Positions 10,849 to 20,040 of a stretch of 64,000 nucleotides of DNA are shown one piece after another. Position 1 is the first letter of the stretch. The number at the start of each line of letters is the position of its first letter. Below the pieces are notes generated by a model. The model saw nothing but the letters and a program-made list of their open reading frames with translations. It was not told the origin of the DNA and did not search any database. Origin of the DNA: an uncultured Flavobacteriales bacterium (GTDB taxonomy: Bacteria; Bacteroidota; Bacteroidia; Flavobacteriales_D; Parvicellaceae). The stretch is taken from contig CALSPA010000017.1 in NCBI GenBank assembly GCA_943788115.1, positions 1 to 64,000 of the forward strand. Reading direction: 5' to 3'. The translations under genes and the position numbers were made by a program.

Positions 10849-10878
10849 CAAAGGTAAAATAATAAATGTATAAAGCAA
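10849..10878 (-). promoter_or_regulatory. Promoter of the ribosomal protein cluster (Bacteroidota TTG-N19-TAnnTTTG)
   Basis: Read on the minus strand, TTG (10876-10878) is followed after 19 bases by TACCTTTG (10849-10856). This is a full match to the -33/-7 consensus of the Bacteroidota primary sigma factor. Transcription would begin about 40-45 bases before the rpsL ATG. No other convincing promoter is visible inside the cluster, so it probably drives the whole str-S10-spc unit. Confidence 0.8.
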
Positions 10879-11040
10879 TACACCACTAATTTTTTTTTAC
10901 TATATTTTTTAATCCAGTATCAAAATCAATTTATAAATGAATAATACCTTCTTAAAAAAACTGAATATTAATTACTTATAAATTGTAGATAACTTTTCTA
11001 AATCCATTTGAAAATTTCAATTATATAAATGCTGAATTAT

Positions 11041-11048
11041 TAATTTTG
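11041..11048 (+). promoter_or_regulatory. Possible -7 promoter element of the helicase gene
   Basis: TAATTTTG matches TAnnTTTG and ends four bases before the ATG of the helicase gene, which would give a leaderless or nearly leaderless message. No TTG lies at the expected distance upstream, so the -33 half is missing and the call is weak. Confidence 0.35.
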
Positions 11049-11052
11049 AATC

Positions 11053-13317
11053 ATGAATTATTTAGATGAATTAAATCCATCTCAAAAAGAAGCCTCAACG
11101 CAAATTGATGGGCCAATGATGGTTATCGCTGGGGCTGGATCTGGAAAAACTAAAGTACTTACTTATCGAATTTCTTACCTGATTGAAAATAACATTGATG
11201 CCTTTAACATTCTTGCATTAACCTTTACCAATAAAGCCGCTGGTGAGATGAAGCACCGAATATCTCAAATGATTGGAGGAAATGAATCAAAAAACATTTG
11301 GATGGGAACGTTTCATTCAATTTTCGCTAGGATTCTAAGAATTGAACATGAAAAAATTGGTTACCCGTCAAATTTTACAATATATGATACTCAAGACACT
11401 AAAAGTTTAATAAAAACAATAGTTAAAGAAATGGGACTTGATGACAAACTTTACAAACCCAATGTTGTTTACAGTAGAATTTCTTCAGCAAAAAATAATT
11501 TAATTTCTGCTCAAGACTATTTAAGTAGAGTAGAAATAATGGCCGAAGACAGATCTTCAGGGAGAACTAGATTGGGAGATGTCTACTTAGAATACCAAAG
11601 TAGATGTTTCAAATCTGGGGCAATGGATTTTGATGACTTATTATTTAAAACAAATGTATTGCTTCATCAAAACCCAGATGTGCTTTTAAAATATCAGAAT
11701 AAATTTAAATACATTTTGGTTGATGAGTATCAAGACACAAACTACTCTCAATACCTTATTATAAAATCGCTAGCTGCTAGATTTGAAAACATTTGTGTTG
11801 TTGGAGATGATGCACAATCTATTTATTCTTTTAGAGGGGCCAATATTGAGAATATTTTAAACTTTAAAAAAGATTATCCAGATTACAACTTGTATAAACT
11901 TGAACAGAATTATCGATCAACACAAAACATAGTTAATGCTGCCAATAGTATAATAAGCAACAATAAAAATCAAATTGAAAAAAAGGTTTGGACAGCTAAC
12001 GAAGAAGGTGAGTTAATAACAGTTTTAAAAAGCTTTTCTGATAATGAAGAAGGGAAACAAATTGCAAATGACATTTTCAACATTAAAAATAACGAACAAG
12101 CAAACAATCTTGATTTTGCTATTCTTTACAGAACAAATGCACAGTCAAGATCTTTTGAAGAAGCATTCAGAAAGCTTAACCTACCTTATAAAATATATGG
12201 TGGTTTATCTTTTTACCAAAGAAAAGAAATTAAAGACCTTTTAGCCTATTTTAGGCTTACAGCAAATAACAATGATGAGGAAGCCTTAAAAAGAATAATT
12301 AATTACCCTAAAAGAGGCATTGGGAAAACCACTTTAGACAAAGCTTTAGTCTGCGCAAATCAAAATAAAACAACGATTTGGAACGTTTTAGAAAACCCTA
12401 TGAGTTTTGGTTTTAATTGTAATTCTGGAACTGCTAATAAAATTGACAGCTTTATTTCAATGATAAAAAGTTTTAAAGCTCAATTAACAACCAAAAATGC
12501 TTTTGACTTAGCCCATGAAATTGCAAAATCTTCTGGTGTTTTAAATGACCTTTACAGTGACCGAACTCCTGAAGGCATTGTAAGACATGAAAACATTCAA
12601 GAACTTTTAAATGCAATTAGTGAATTTTCTGAAAGTCAATCAAACGAGACTAACCTACAAGTTCATCTCACAGATTTTTTGATCGATGTTGCATTACTAA
12701 CTGATGCTGACAGTGAAAAAGAAGAAGATAAGGACAAAATTTCTTTAATGACAATTCATGCAGCCAAAGGCCTTGAATTTCCATATGTTTATATTGTAGG
12801 AGTCGAAGAAAATTTATTTCCATCTCAATTATCATTAAATTCTAGAACAGAACTTGAAGAAGAAAGAAGACTGTTCTATGTTGCTTTAACAAGAGCAAAA
12901 AAGAAAGCCGTTCTTTCTTATGCTGTAAGTAGGTATAGGTGGGGTAATTTCACTTCATGCGAACCCAGTAGATTTATCGAAGAAATAGATGAACAATTTT
13001 TAGACATACAGGTTCCAACTTCTAAAATATCGACATTTTCTAAACCTAATAATGTTAGAAAAGATTTTGCAAATGAGAAGATATACAACACAAATAGAAA
13101 CTTAAAAAAAGTCTCAACAATAAAAAATCAAAAGTTAGATAACTCAGATTTAGATAAAATTAAAATTGGAACAGAAGTTAATCATGAAAAATTCGGCAAA
13201 GGAAAAGTTGTTCAATTATTAGGTGACACTCCAAATGTTAAAGCTACTGTGTATTTTCCAAGCTCGGGCCAAAAACAATTACTTCTAAAATTTGCAAAAC
13301 TTCAAATCCTTAATTAA
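11053..13317 (+). CDS. pcrA: PcrA/UvrD-type DNA helicase (superfamily 1A)
   Basis: An ATP-dependent 3'-to-5' DNA helicase used in excision repair and in clearing protein or RNA blocks from DNA. All SF1A motifs are in order: Walker A AGAGSGKT (residues 26-33), ALTFTNKAAGEM (Ia), VDEYQDTN (II), VVGDDAQSIYSFRGA (III), LEQNYRST (IV), TIHAAKGLEFPYV (V) and FYVALTRAKK (VI). The last 50 residues (GTEVNHEKFGKGKVV onward) form the Tudor-like RNA-polymerase-binding tail seen in PcrA. The 754-residue length is normal. It is transcribed away from the ribosomal cluster. Confidence 0.95.
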   Translation: MNYLDELNPSQKEASTQIDGPMMVIAGAGSGKTKVLTYRISYLIENNIDAFNILALTFTNKAAGEMKHRISQMIGGNESKNIWMGTFHSIFARILRIEHEKIGYPSNFTIYDTQDTKSLIKTIVKEMGLDDKLYKPNVVYSRISSAKNNLISAQDYLSRVEIMAEDRSSGRTRLGDVYLEYQSRCFKSGAMDFDDLLFKTNVLLHQNPDVLLKYQNKFKYILVDEYQDTNYSQYLIIKSLAARFENICVVGDDAQSIYSFRGANIENILNFKKDYPDYNLYKLEQNYRSTQNIVNAANSIISNNKNQIEKKVWTANEEGELITVLKSFSDNEEGKQIANDIFNIKNNEQANNLDFAILYRTNAQSRSFEEAFRKLNLPYKIYGGLSFYQRKEIKDLLAYFRLTANNNDEEALKRIINYPKRGIGKTTLDKALVCANQNKTTIWNVLENPMSFGFNCNSGTANKIDSFISMIKSFKAQLTTKNAFDLAHEIAKSSGVLNDLYSDRTPEGIVRHENIQELLNAISEFSESQSNETNLQVHLTDFLIDVALLTDADSEKEEDKDKISLMTIHAAKGLEFPYVYIVGVEENLFPSQLSLNSRTELEEERRLFYVALTRAKKKAVLSYAVSRYRWGNFTSCEPSRFIEEIDEQFLDIQVPTSKISTFSKPNNVRKDFANEKIYNTNRNLKKVSTIKNQKLDNSDLDKIKIGTEVNHEKFGKGKVVQLLGDTPNVKATVYFPSSGQKQLLLKFAKLQILN

Positions 13318-13319
13318 GA

Positions 13320-13350
13320 TTGCTTTAGTTGTTGTGAATTACTATTTTTG
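13320..13350 (+). promoter_or_regulatory. Promoter of the DUF4290-murA unit
   Basis: TTG (13320-13322), a 20-base spacer and TATTTTTG (13343-13350) match the Bacteroidota -33/-7 consensus. The element ends 21 bases before the ATG of the DUF4290 gene. It supports that ATG over an in-frame TTG that lies inside the promoter itself. Confidence 0.65.
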
Positions 13351-13371
13351 AAAACTTATTCCAAAAAAATT

Positions 13372-14001
13372 ATGGGAAACATATTAGATTTAGCTTACAA
13401 CACTGAAGCACCAAAAATGGTCATTCCTGAATATGGCAGAAATGTTCAAAAAATGATTGATCATGCTATTGACATTGAGGATGCACAAGAACGAAATAAA
13501 TGCGCCAAAGCAATTATTCAAGTAATGGGTCAAATAAATCAACAGCTTAAAGAACACGAAGATGTTAATCAAAAACTATGGTCCCATCTTCTAATAATGT
13601 CCAATTTTAAATTGGACGTTGATTTTCCTTATGAAAAGACAGATGAAGATAAATTCAATTCAAAACCAGATTCAGTACCGTATCCAAAAAATGATATAAA
13701 ATATGGACATTACGGTAAAATAATGGAGAATTTAATCGATGCTGCTGTAATTTATCCAGAAGGAGAAGAGAAAAATAATTTAACAATACACATAGCCAAT
13801 TTACTAAAAACATCCTACTTATTATGGAATAGAGATAGTGTTGCAGATGTTGTTATAATTAAAAATTTAGAACAACTTTCCAATGGAAAGTTGACAGTCA
13901 AAGCAGAGGATTTGAGAGATACATCTGACATACTTAAACAGTATAAAAAGAAAAAAACATCCAACAATTCAAAATATCAGAAACATAAAAACAGAAGATA
14001 A
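13372..14001 (+). CDS. DUF4290 family protein
   Basis: A conserved Bacteroidota protein of unknown function, found beside murA across the phylum. The family signature near the N-terminus is LAYNTEAPKMVIPEYGRNVQKMI, and the body is helical and soluble with no signal peptide. I chose ATG 13372 (MGNILDLAYNTE) because the frame further upstream begins at a TTG within a promoter. The product has 209 residues and ends in a basic, low-complexity tail (KKKKTSNNSKYQKHKNRR). It ends three bases before murA, so they share a transcript; a role linked to cell-wall synthesis is inference from context only. Confidence 0.85.
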   Translation: MGNILDLAYNTEAPKMVIPEYGRNVQKMIDHAIDIEDAQERNKCAKAIIQVMGQINQQLKEHEDVNQKLWSHLLIMSNFKLDVDFPYEKTDEDKFNSKPDSVPYPKNDIKYGHYGKIMENLIDAAVIYPEGEEKNNLTIHIANLLKTSYLLWNRDSVADVVIIKNLEQLSNGKLTVKAEDLRDTSDILKQYKKKKTSNNSKYQKHKNRR

Positions 14002-14004
14002 AGT

Positions 14005-15314
14005 ATGGGTTCTTTTGAAATTCAAGGAGGTAAAAGACTAAGTGGAGAAATCACACCTCAAGGCGCAAAAAATGAAGCCTTACAAGTAATAAACGCAGTT
14101 CTTCTGACTGGTGAAAAAGTTATAATCAACAACATTCCTGATATTATTGATGTGAACAAACTCATCAATTTACTAGAAACTCTTGGCGTAAAAATTGAGA
14201 AAATAAAAAAAGGGAGCTATTCTTTTCAAGCAGACAACATAGACGTAGACTTTTTAACAACTCCTGAATTTAAGAAGAAGGGTGGTAGTCTTAGAGGATC
14301 AATAATGATTGTTGGCCCACTACTAAGTAGATTTGGGAAAGGCTATATTCCAAAACCAGGTGGAGATAAAATTGGTAGACGAAGAGTAGACACTCACTTT
14401 ATAGGTTTTGAAAAGCTAGGTGCTCAATTTGATTTTGACTCTCATACTAACTTTTATAAAGCGCACGCTAAAAGGTTTAAAAGGATGTTACATGTTACTT
14501 GATGAAGCTTCAGTTACAGGAACAGCTAACATTATTATGGCTGCTTCTTTAGCAGAAGGGGAAACAACAATATATAACGCGGCTTGTGAACCATACATTC
14601 AGACAATTATGTAAAATGCTTAACAGCATGGGCGCTAATATCACAGGAATTGGCTCAAACATGATTAAAATAAATGGTGTTGACAAATTACACGGTTGTG
14701 AACACACCATTCTTCCAGATATGATTGAAATTGGAAGTTTTATCGGATTAGCCGCTATGACACAATCAGAAATAACTATAAAGAATGTGTCATACGACAA
14801 TCTTGGAGTAATTCCCAACACTTTCAAAAGACTAGGTATAAAACTTGAGCGAAGGGGTGATGATATTTTTATTCCATCACAAAAAAGCTATGAAATAGAA
14901 TCCTTCATCGATGGGTCAATTATGACAATTGCAGATGCTCCTTGGCCTGGATTCACACCTGATTTATTGAGTATAATTATTGTAGTTGCTTCACAAGCAA
15001 AAGGCAGTGTACTTATCCATCAAAAAATGTTTGAAAGCAGGTTGTTTTTCGTTGATAAGCTAATAGACATGGGCGCTCAAATAATCTTATGTGACCCCCA
15101 TCGAGCTACGGTAATCGGCTTGGATCGAAAAACAGCTCTTAAAGGAATTACTATGACATCACCGGATATTAGAGCTGGAGTCTCATTGTTAATTGCAGCG
15201 CTTTCTGCTAATGGCAAAAGCACAGTCCTTAATATAGAACAGATTGATAGAGGATATGAAAATATCGAGCACAGATTAAGAAAGTTAGGTGCTGATATTA
15301 AAAGAATTAATTAA
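14005..15314 (+). CDS. murA: UDP-N-acetylglucosamine 1-carboxyvinyltransferase MurA (frame broken by two 1-base insertions)
   Basis: MurA transfers enolpyruvate to UDP-GlcNAc, the first committed step of peptidoglycan synthesis. The sequence covers the whole enzyme in three frames: [24 protein letters not shown]..., then [19 protein letters not shown]..., then [17 protein letters not shown]... to the end. Removing one base near 14479-14482 (a run of four A) and one near 14603 (after CAG) joins them into about 435 residues, the normal size. The active-site loop reads [12 protein letters not shown], with Asp at about residue 121 where E. coli has catalytic Cys115; such MurA enzymes are intrinsically insensitive to fosfomycin. 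Because MurA is essential and nothing else is lost, sequencing error is the likelier cause. Confidence 0.9.
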
Positions 15315-15354
15315 TGGAATAATCTTTGATATATTAATTTTAAAAATATAAAAC

Positions 15355-15920
15355 ATGTACAATTTAGCTTATATAATTATCATTGGCTTAATCGCTTTCA
15401 ATGGGAACAACAATACATTAAATACATTGTCTGAACATGAATCAACAATCAATCAGAAAATTGGTCTTGAAATTGGTGATATAGCTCCAGAACTAGCATT
15501 CAACGATCCCAGTGGGGAAAAAACTTTCTTTATCTTCTTTAAGAGGGAAAGTTGTTTTAATTGACTTTTGGTCATCTTGGTGTGGTCCATGTAGAAGAGA
15601 AAATCCGAATGTTGTATCAGCTTATAACAAGTATACAAAAGCAACATTCAAAAATGCTAAAGGTTTTGAAATCTACAGTGTTTCTTTAGATATGAATAAA
15701 GAAGCATGGCTTAAAGCAATAAAGGCAGACAATTTGAACTGGAAGTATCATGTAAGTGACTTAAAAGGATGTGAATAGTCAAGGAGCCCAAACTTACGGG
15801 GTTAGACAAATTCCTTACAACTTCTTAATTGATGCTGAAGGTAAAATTATTGCTAAAAATCTAAGAGCTGATGGGCTACATGTTGCCTTAGACAAGTTAG
15901 TTTCTTCATTTAACAATTAA
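15355..15920 (+). CDS. TlpA/thioredoxin-like thiol-disulfide oxidoreductase (frame broken by two 1-base insertions)
   Basis: A secreted or membrane-anchored thioredoxin-fold protein, probably acting in the periplasm. An N-terminal hydrophobic stretch ([12 protein letters not shown]) precedes [17 protein letters not shown]. The redox site [12 protein letters not shown] and the family cis-Pro region [18 protein letters not shown] follow, but in other frames. Removing one A from the run at 15518-15523 and the T near 15772 gives a continuous protein of about 187 residues. The product would resemble TlpA/ResA proteins, which reduce disulfides or assist cytochrome c maturation; the exact partner cannot be told. 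It is followed by a terminator. Confidence 0.82.
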
Positions 15921-15923
15921 ACC

Positions 15924-15960
15924 CACTGACAAAAAACATTTTTTTGTCATTTTTTCTTTT
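15924..15960 (+). terminator. Rho-independent terminator after the TlpA-like gene
   Basis: A 10-base inverted repeat (15927-15936 with 15940-15949, TGACAAAAAA paired with TTTTTTGTCA) with a three-base loop is followed by a T-rich run. It begins a few bases after the TlpA-like stop codon and separates this unit from grpE. Confidence 0.6.
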
Positions 15961-16032
15961 TTTCTCTGCCACAATGTCGCAAATATGAATTGGCTTCAAT
16001 TTTGCAATTGAATTTTTTATAAAAATATCAAC

Positions 16033-16566
16033 ATGAATAAAGCTGAGAACAATAATAAAGAGGTTGAAGAAAATAAAGAGATTCCATTAGAGGAATCTGA
16101 GGTTTCAGAAACAGAGAACCCAATTATATCTATAGAAAAAGAGAGAGATGAATGGAAAGATAAATTTGTTCGTTTGTACTCAGAATATGAAAATTTCAGA
16201 AAAAGAACTGCTAAAGAAAAAATAGATATTTCAAGAATTACGACTCAAAATGTAATGAAAGATCTTTTATCTGTCTTGGATGATTTTGACAGAGCTGCAG
16301 AAAACAATTTAAAAGTTGACGATTCTAAAGCTATCAAAGAGGGTATGGATTTAATTTATAATAAATTATTTAAAACCCTCGAATCTAAAGGTTTAAAACC
16401 AATGGAATCTAAAGGATCAAAATTTGATGTAGATCTTCACGATGCAATAACCAATATTCCAGCACCTTCAAAAAAGCTAAAAGGTAAAGTTGTTGATGTT
16501 GTTGAAAAAGGATATTACCTAAATGATCATGTTTTAAGGTTTGCTAAAGTAGTAGTTGGACAATAA
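16033..16566 (+). CDS. grpE: Nucleotide exchange factor GrpE
   Basis: GrpE releases ADP from DnaK and so drives the chaperone cycle. It has 177 residues. The first 45 are acidic and low in complexity. A long coiled-coil helix follows, with the family segment LYSEYENFRKRTAKEK. The C-terminal beta-domain contains FDVDLHDAITNIPAPSKKLKGKVVDVVEKGYYLND. It lies 19 bases ahead of dnaJ, forming a heat-shock operon; dnaK is not in the window. Confidence 0.96.
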   Translation: MNKAENNNKEVEENKEIPLEESEVSETENPIISIEKERDEWKDKFVRLYSEYENFRKRTAKEKIDISRITTQNVMKDLLSVLDDFDRAAENNLKVDDSKAIKEGMDLIYNKLFKTLESKGLKPMESKGSKFDVDLHDAITNIPAPSKKLKGKVVDVVEKGYYLNDHVLRFAKVVVGQ

Positions 16567-16585
16567 ATAACCAGAATTTACTAAG

Positions 16586-17692
16586 ATGAGTAAAAGAGAT
16601 TATTATGAAGTGCTAGGGGTTTCTAAAAGCGCCAATGAAGCTGAAATAAAAAAAGCATATAGAAAGCTAGCAATTAAACACCACCCGGATAAAAATCAGG
16701 GTGATAAAGATGCTGAAGCTAAATTTAAAGAAGCAGCTGAAGCATATGAAGTTCTAAGTAATTCTCAAAAAAAGCAACAGTACGATCAGTTTGGACATTC
16801 AGGAATGGGAGGCCAAGGTTTTGGTGGTGGAGGAATGAACATGGATGATATTTTCGATCATTTTGGTGACATCTTTGGTGGAGCATTCGGTGGTGGCTTC
16901 GGAGGTGGAGGAAGAAGAGGTCCTGCTCAAAGAAAAGGTTCAAATTTAAGAGTCAAACTTAAATTAACTCTCGAAGACATTGTTAACGGAGTAAAGAAAA
17001 AAATTAAAGTCAATAAATTATTTGCCGCAGAAGGTGTTGAATTCACAAACTGCGGAACATGCAATGGTACTGGTCAAATTACAAGAGTTGCAAATACCAT
17101 TTTAGGTGCAATGCAAACTTCTTCAACTTGTCCAAATTGTAAAGGAACGGGGCAGGTTGTTGGAAAACGCCCCCCAGGAGTTGATCAAAATGGTCTAGAA
17201 AAAAAAGAAGCAGTTCTAGAAATTGAAATTCCTGCTGGAGTTGAGCACGGCATGCAATTAAACATGAGAGGCAAAGGAAATGATGCCCCTGGAAATGGAA
17301 TTCCTGGAGATTTAATTATTGTAATTGAAGAGTTAGAACATGAAAACTTAACAAGACATGGTAATGACCTATATTACGATTTACATCTTAATTTCATTGA
17401 TGCTGCATTAGGAACAGAAGTTGAAATCCCTCTAGTAGATGGTAAAGCTAAAATTAAAATAAATCCAGGGACTCAAAGTGGTAAAAACTTAAGACTTAGA
17501 AACAAAGGGATTCCCGAGATTAATGGATACAGAAAAGGTGATGTCATTGTCAACATTCAGCTTTGGACTCCTGAAAAACTAACCAAAGAAGAAAAAGTGA
17601 TTTTACAAAAATTAAAAAACAACGAAAATTTCATTCCAAAACCAGGTTCTAGTAAAGGTTTTTTTGACAGGATGAAAGAGCATTTTAATTAA
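16586..17692 (+). CDS. dnaJ: Chaperone DnaJ with a reduced zinc-binding region
   Basis: DnaJ delivers substrates to DnaK and stimulates its ATPase. The J domain has HPD at residues 33-35, followed by a Gly/Phe-rich linker. The central region holds only two CxxCxGxG repeats (CGTCNGTG near residue 156 and CPNCKGTG near 182) in place of the canonical four. They correspond to repeats 2 and 3; the sites of repeats 1 and 4 are replaced by GVEFTN and RPPGVDQNG. The C-terminal substrate-binding domains are complete (IPAGVEHGMQLNMRGKGNDAPG, INPGTQSGKNLRLRNKG). From memory, related Flavobacteriia proteins share this form. It has 368 residues. Confidence 0.95.
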   Translation: MSKRDYYEVLGVSKSANEAEIKKAYRKLAIKHHPDKNQGDKDAEAKFKEAAEAYEVLSNSQKKQQYDQFGHSGMGGQGFGGGGMNMDDIFDHFGDIFGGAFGGGFGGGGRRGPAQRKGSNLRVKLKLTLEDIVNGVKKKIKVNKLFAAEGVEFTNCGTCNGTGQITRVANTILGAMQTSSTCPNCKGTGQVVGKRPPGVDQNGLEKKEAVLEIEIPAGVEHGMQLNMRGKGNDAPGNGIPGDLIIVIEELEHENLTRHGNDLYYDLHLNFIDAALGTEVEIPLVDGKAKIKINPGTQSGKNLRLRNKGIPEINGYRKGDVIVNIQLWTPEKLTKEEKVILQKLKNNENFIPKPGSSKGFFDRMKEHFN

Positions 17693-17726
17693 CACTTAAA
17701 TTCAATATTTTTCATAGCTTTAATGA

Positions 17727-18680
17727 ATGGAAAATCCTTTAATATTTGAAGCAAAAGAAATAGTGAAAAACTATTCTAATCATGTTGCTTTAAATAAAGT
17801 AAGTATTAGAATTCCTAAGAACAGTATATTTGGATTATTAGGTCCTAATGGTGCTGGAAAAACATCACTAATAAGAATAATTAATCAAATCACTGCTCCA
17901 GATTCAGGAGAATTACTTCTAGACGGTGAAAAACTCTCAAGAAAACACATTAAAGATATTGGCTATCTTCCTGAAGAAAGAGGACTTTATAAAAAAATGA
18001 AGGTGGGAGAACAGTCGCTTTACCTGGCTCAACTCAAGGGAATGAATAAAAAAGAAGCAAACTCTAAGCTTAGAAGTTGGTTTGAAAAATTCGAAATTGA
18101 AGGATGGTGGAACAATACAATTGAAGATCTTTCAAAAGGCATGGCGCAAAAAATACAATTTATAACCACTGTTGTACATGAGCCCAAATTACTTATTCTT
18201 GATGAACCCTTTAGTGGTTTTGACCCTATCAACACCAACTTAGTAAAAAACGAGATTTTAAACCTTAAAAAAAAGGGGACCACCATAATTCTAAGCACTC
18301 ACAATATGAATTCTGTTGAAGAAATTTGTGACAACATTGCATTAATAGATAAATCGAATAAGATTTTAGAAGGATCAGTTAATAAAATCAAAGAAGAGTA
18401 CTCAGAAAAAATTTGGGAAATTACATATAAAGGAAATGCGGTTTCATTTGCAAATTCAATTTGGGGAGGGTGGGAATTATTAAAACAAGAACAAGGAATT
18501 AACAACACTATAAAAACTAAGATCAAATTAAGTCCTAAATTAAATCTTAATGATTTCATAAAAGGTATTATTGACAATGTGGAAATAATAGAACTCAATA
18601 AAGTTAACCCAACTATGAATGATATTTTCATTAAAGCAGTTAATAAATCCAATGAATTAGAACCTAAATTAGATGAGTAA
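17727..18680 (+). CDS. ABC transporter ATP-binding protein, NatA-like
   Basis: The nucleotide-binding subunit of an ABC-2 type exporter. Walker A is GPNGAGKT (residues 39-46), the signature is LSKGMAQK and Walker B is LLILDEPFSGFDP, followed by the switch His in STHNMNSVEE. After residue 220 comes a C-terminal domain typical of NatA-like subunits. Its last eight bases overlap the start of the permease gene, so the two are co-translated. The substrate is unknown; sodium or peptide/drug export are the family precedents. Confidence 0.9.
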   Translation: MENPLIFEAKEIVKNYSNHVALNKVSIRIPKNSIFGLLGPNGAGKTSLIRIINQITAPDSGELLLDGEKLSRKHIKDIGYLPEERGLYKKMKVGEQSLYLAQLKGMNKKEANSKLRSWFEKFEIEGWWNNTIEDLSKGMAQKIQFITTVVHEPKLLILDEPFSGFDPINTNLVKNEILNLKKKGTTIILSTHNMNSVEEICDNIALIDKSNKILEGSVNKIKEEYSEKIWEITYKGNAVSFANSIWGGWELLKQEQGINNTIKTKIKLSPKLNLNDFIKGIIDNVEIIELNKVNPTMNDIFIKAVNKSNELEPKLDE

Positions 18681-19995
18681 AGTTGGATTAATAATAGCTA
18701 GAGAATACTCTTCAAGAGTGAAAAAGAAATCATTTATTCTTATGACCATTCTTGGTCCCATTCTAATGGTAGGCTTTATTTTTGGCGCACTTTATCTTGG
18801 GCAACAAGATGAGGAAAAGATTAAAATTCTAGTTCATGACGACACCTTCGCAATAACACAGTTCATTAATTACGAGAAAGAAAACCCAAATCAATTAACT
18901 GTTTATGACACATCAGGTAAAAAAAATTATGATGATGCTATTCTAGATTTCAAAAAAAGTGAAAATTATGATTTGTTAGTTTACCTTCCTGAAAATATCA
19001 TAAAAACTAAAAACTCTACTGGGATAATACAGTATAAAAAACCACCAACGGCAAAGTCTCTAACCTATATAACTAATGTAATAAATAAAGCTATTGAGAA
19101 GTCTACACTTCAATTCTATAATATTCCTAAAGAAGATTATGACAAGTTGAAAAGCAATGTTCAATTTAGAACAATAGATATCAAAACAGCTGAAGAAAAC
19201 AATAACATGGCAAAATCTGCCATTGGTTTACTTTTTGGAGTTATTATTTACCTCTTTATTTTCATGTATGGTGTTCAAGTAATGAAAGCTGTAATCGAAG
19301 AAAAATCGAATCGTATTATTGAAGTTCTAGTTTCAGCCGTTAAACCATTTGAACTTATGATGGGTAAAATTATTGGTATTATGCTTGTTGGATTAACACA
19401 ATTCACAATTTGGGTTGCCCTTTGCTCTCTTAGCATTACTATTTTAAGTGTTGTTGCATTTCCAGATATGATGGAGGCTGCTAATCAAGCAGAGATGATG
19501 CAAAGTAACATTGGAAATGAAGTTACGATGGATAACGAATTTGCAGATATTGTTTTTAGGCAAATAAATTGGCCACTAATGATTGGGTTATTTCTGTTTT
19601 ACTTTGTAGGTGGTTATTTACTCTATGGATCTCTAATGGCTGCAATCGGATCTGCTGTTGACAGTGAAACTGATACTCAGCAATTTATGATTCCACTTTC
19701 CGCTCCATTAGCTTTTGCTTACATTATAGCTATAAATATTATAGGAAACCCACATGGTTCAACTGCATTTTGGTGCAGTGAAATCCCATTCACGTCTCCT
19801 GTTGTTATGTTAGTTAGAGTTGCAATAGGTGGAGAAGGAATGGTCTGGCAGGTACTGCTTTCTATGTTTCTTTTAATCATAACTTTTATAACCACCACTT
19901 GGATTGCTTCTAAAATTTATAGAGTTGGAATCTTAATGTATGGAAAAAAAGCAAGCTACAAAGAGCTACTAAAATGGATTAGATTTAAAGACTAA
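18673..19995 (+). CDS. ABC-2 type transporter permease, NatB-like
   Basis: The membrane subunit of the exporter encoded with the upstream ATPase. It has one N-terminal transmembrane helix (about residues 21-43), a periplasmic domain of about 150 residues, then five or so C-terminal helices starting at GLLFGVIIYLFIFMYGVQVM. The segment EEKSNRIIEVLVSAVKPFELMMGKI is the family hallmark (MKAVIEEKxxRxxE). It has 440 residues. The complex probably works in the inner membrane; the substrate cannot be predicted. Confidence 0.9.
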   Translation: MSKVGLIIAREYSSRVKKKSFILMTILGPILMVGFIFGALYLGQQDEEKIKILVHDDTFAITQFINYEKENPNQLTVYDTSGKKNYDDAILDFKKSENYDLLVYLPENIIKTKNSTGIIQYKKPPTAKSLTYITNVINKAIEKSTLQFYNIPKEDYDKLKSNVQFRTIDIKTAEENNNMAKSAIGLLFGVIIYLFIFMYGVQVMKAVIEEKSNRIIEVLVSAVKPFELMMGKIIGIMLVGLTQFTIWVALCSLSITILSVVAFPDMMEAANQAEMMQSNIGNEVTMDNEFADIVFRQINWPLMIGLFLFYFVGGYLLYGSLMAAIGSAVDSETDTQQFMIPLSAPLAFAYIIAINIIGNPHGSTAFWCSEIPFTSPVVMLVRVAIGGEGMVWQVLLSMFLLIITFITTTWIASKIYRVGILMYGKKASYKELLKWIRFKD

Positions 19996-20040
19996 TTTAT
20001 TATGGTTTGATTTTTGTAATTAAATTATTAAAAAAATATT

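Noticed and set aside
10799-11052. Possible non-coding RNA in the AT-rich divergent gap between rpsL and the helicase gene
   Set aside because: Apart from the rpsL promoter and a weak -7 element for the helicase I see no stable hairpin or conserved RNA feature.
14420-14614. Separate small gene in the middle of murA
   Set aside because: It encodes the conserved MurA segment [13 protein letters not shown] and is simply the middle part of the frame-broken gene.
14005-15778. Programmed +1 frameshifting in murA and the TlpA-like gene
   Set aside because: The break sites share no slip sequence, no stop codon lies at the sites as in prfB, and unrelated genes in the window show the same defect.
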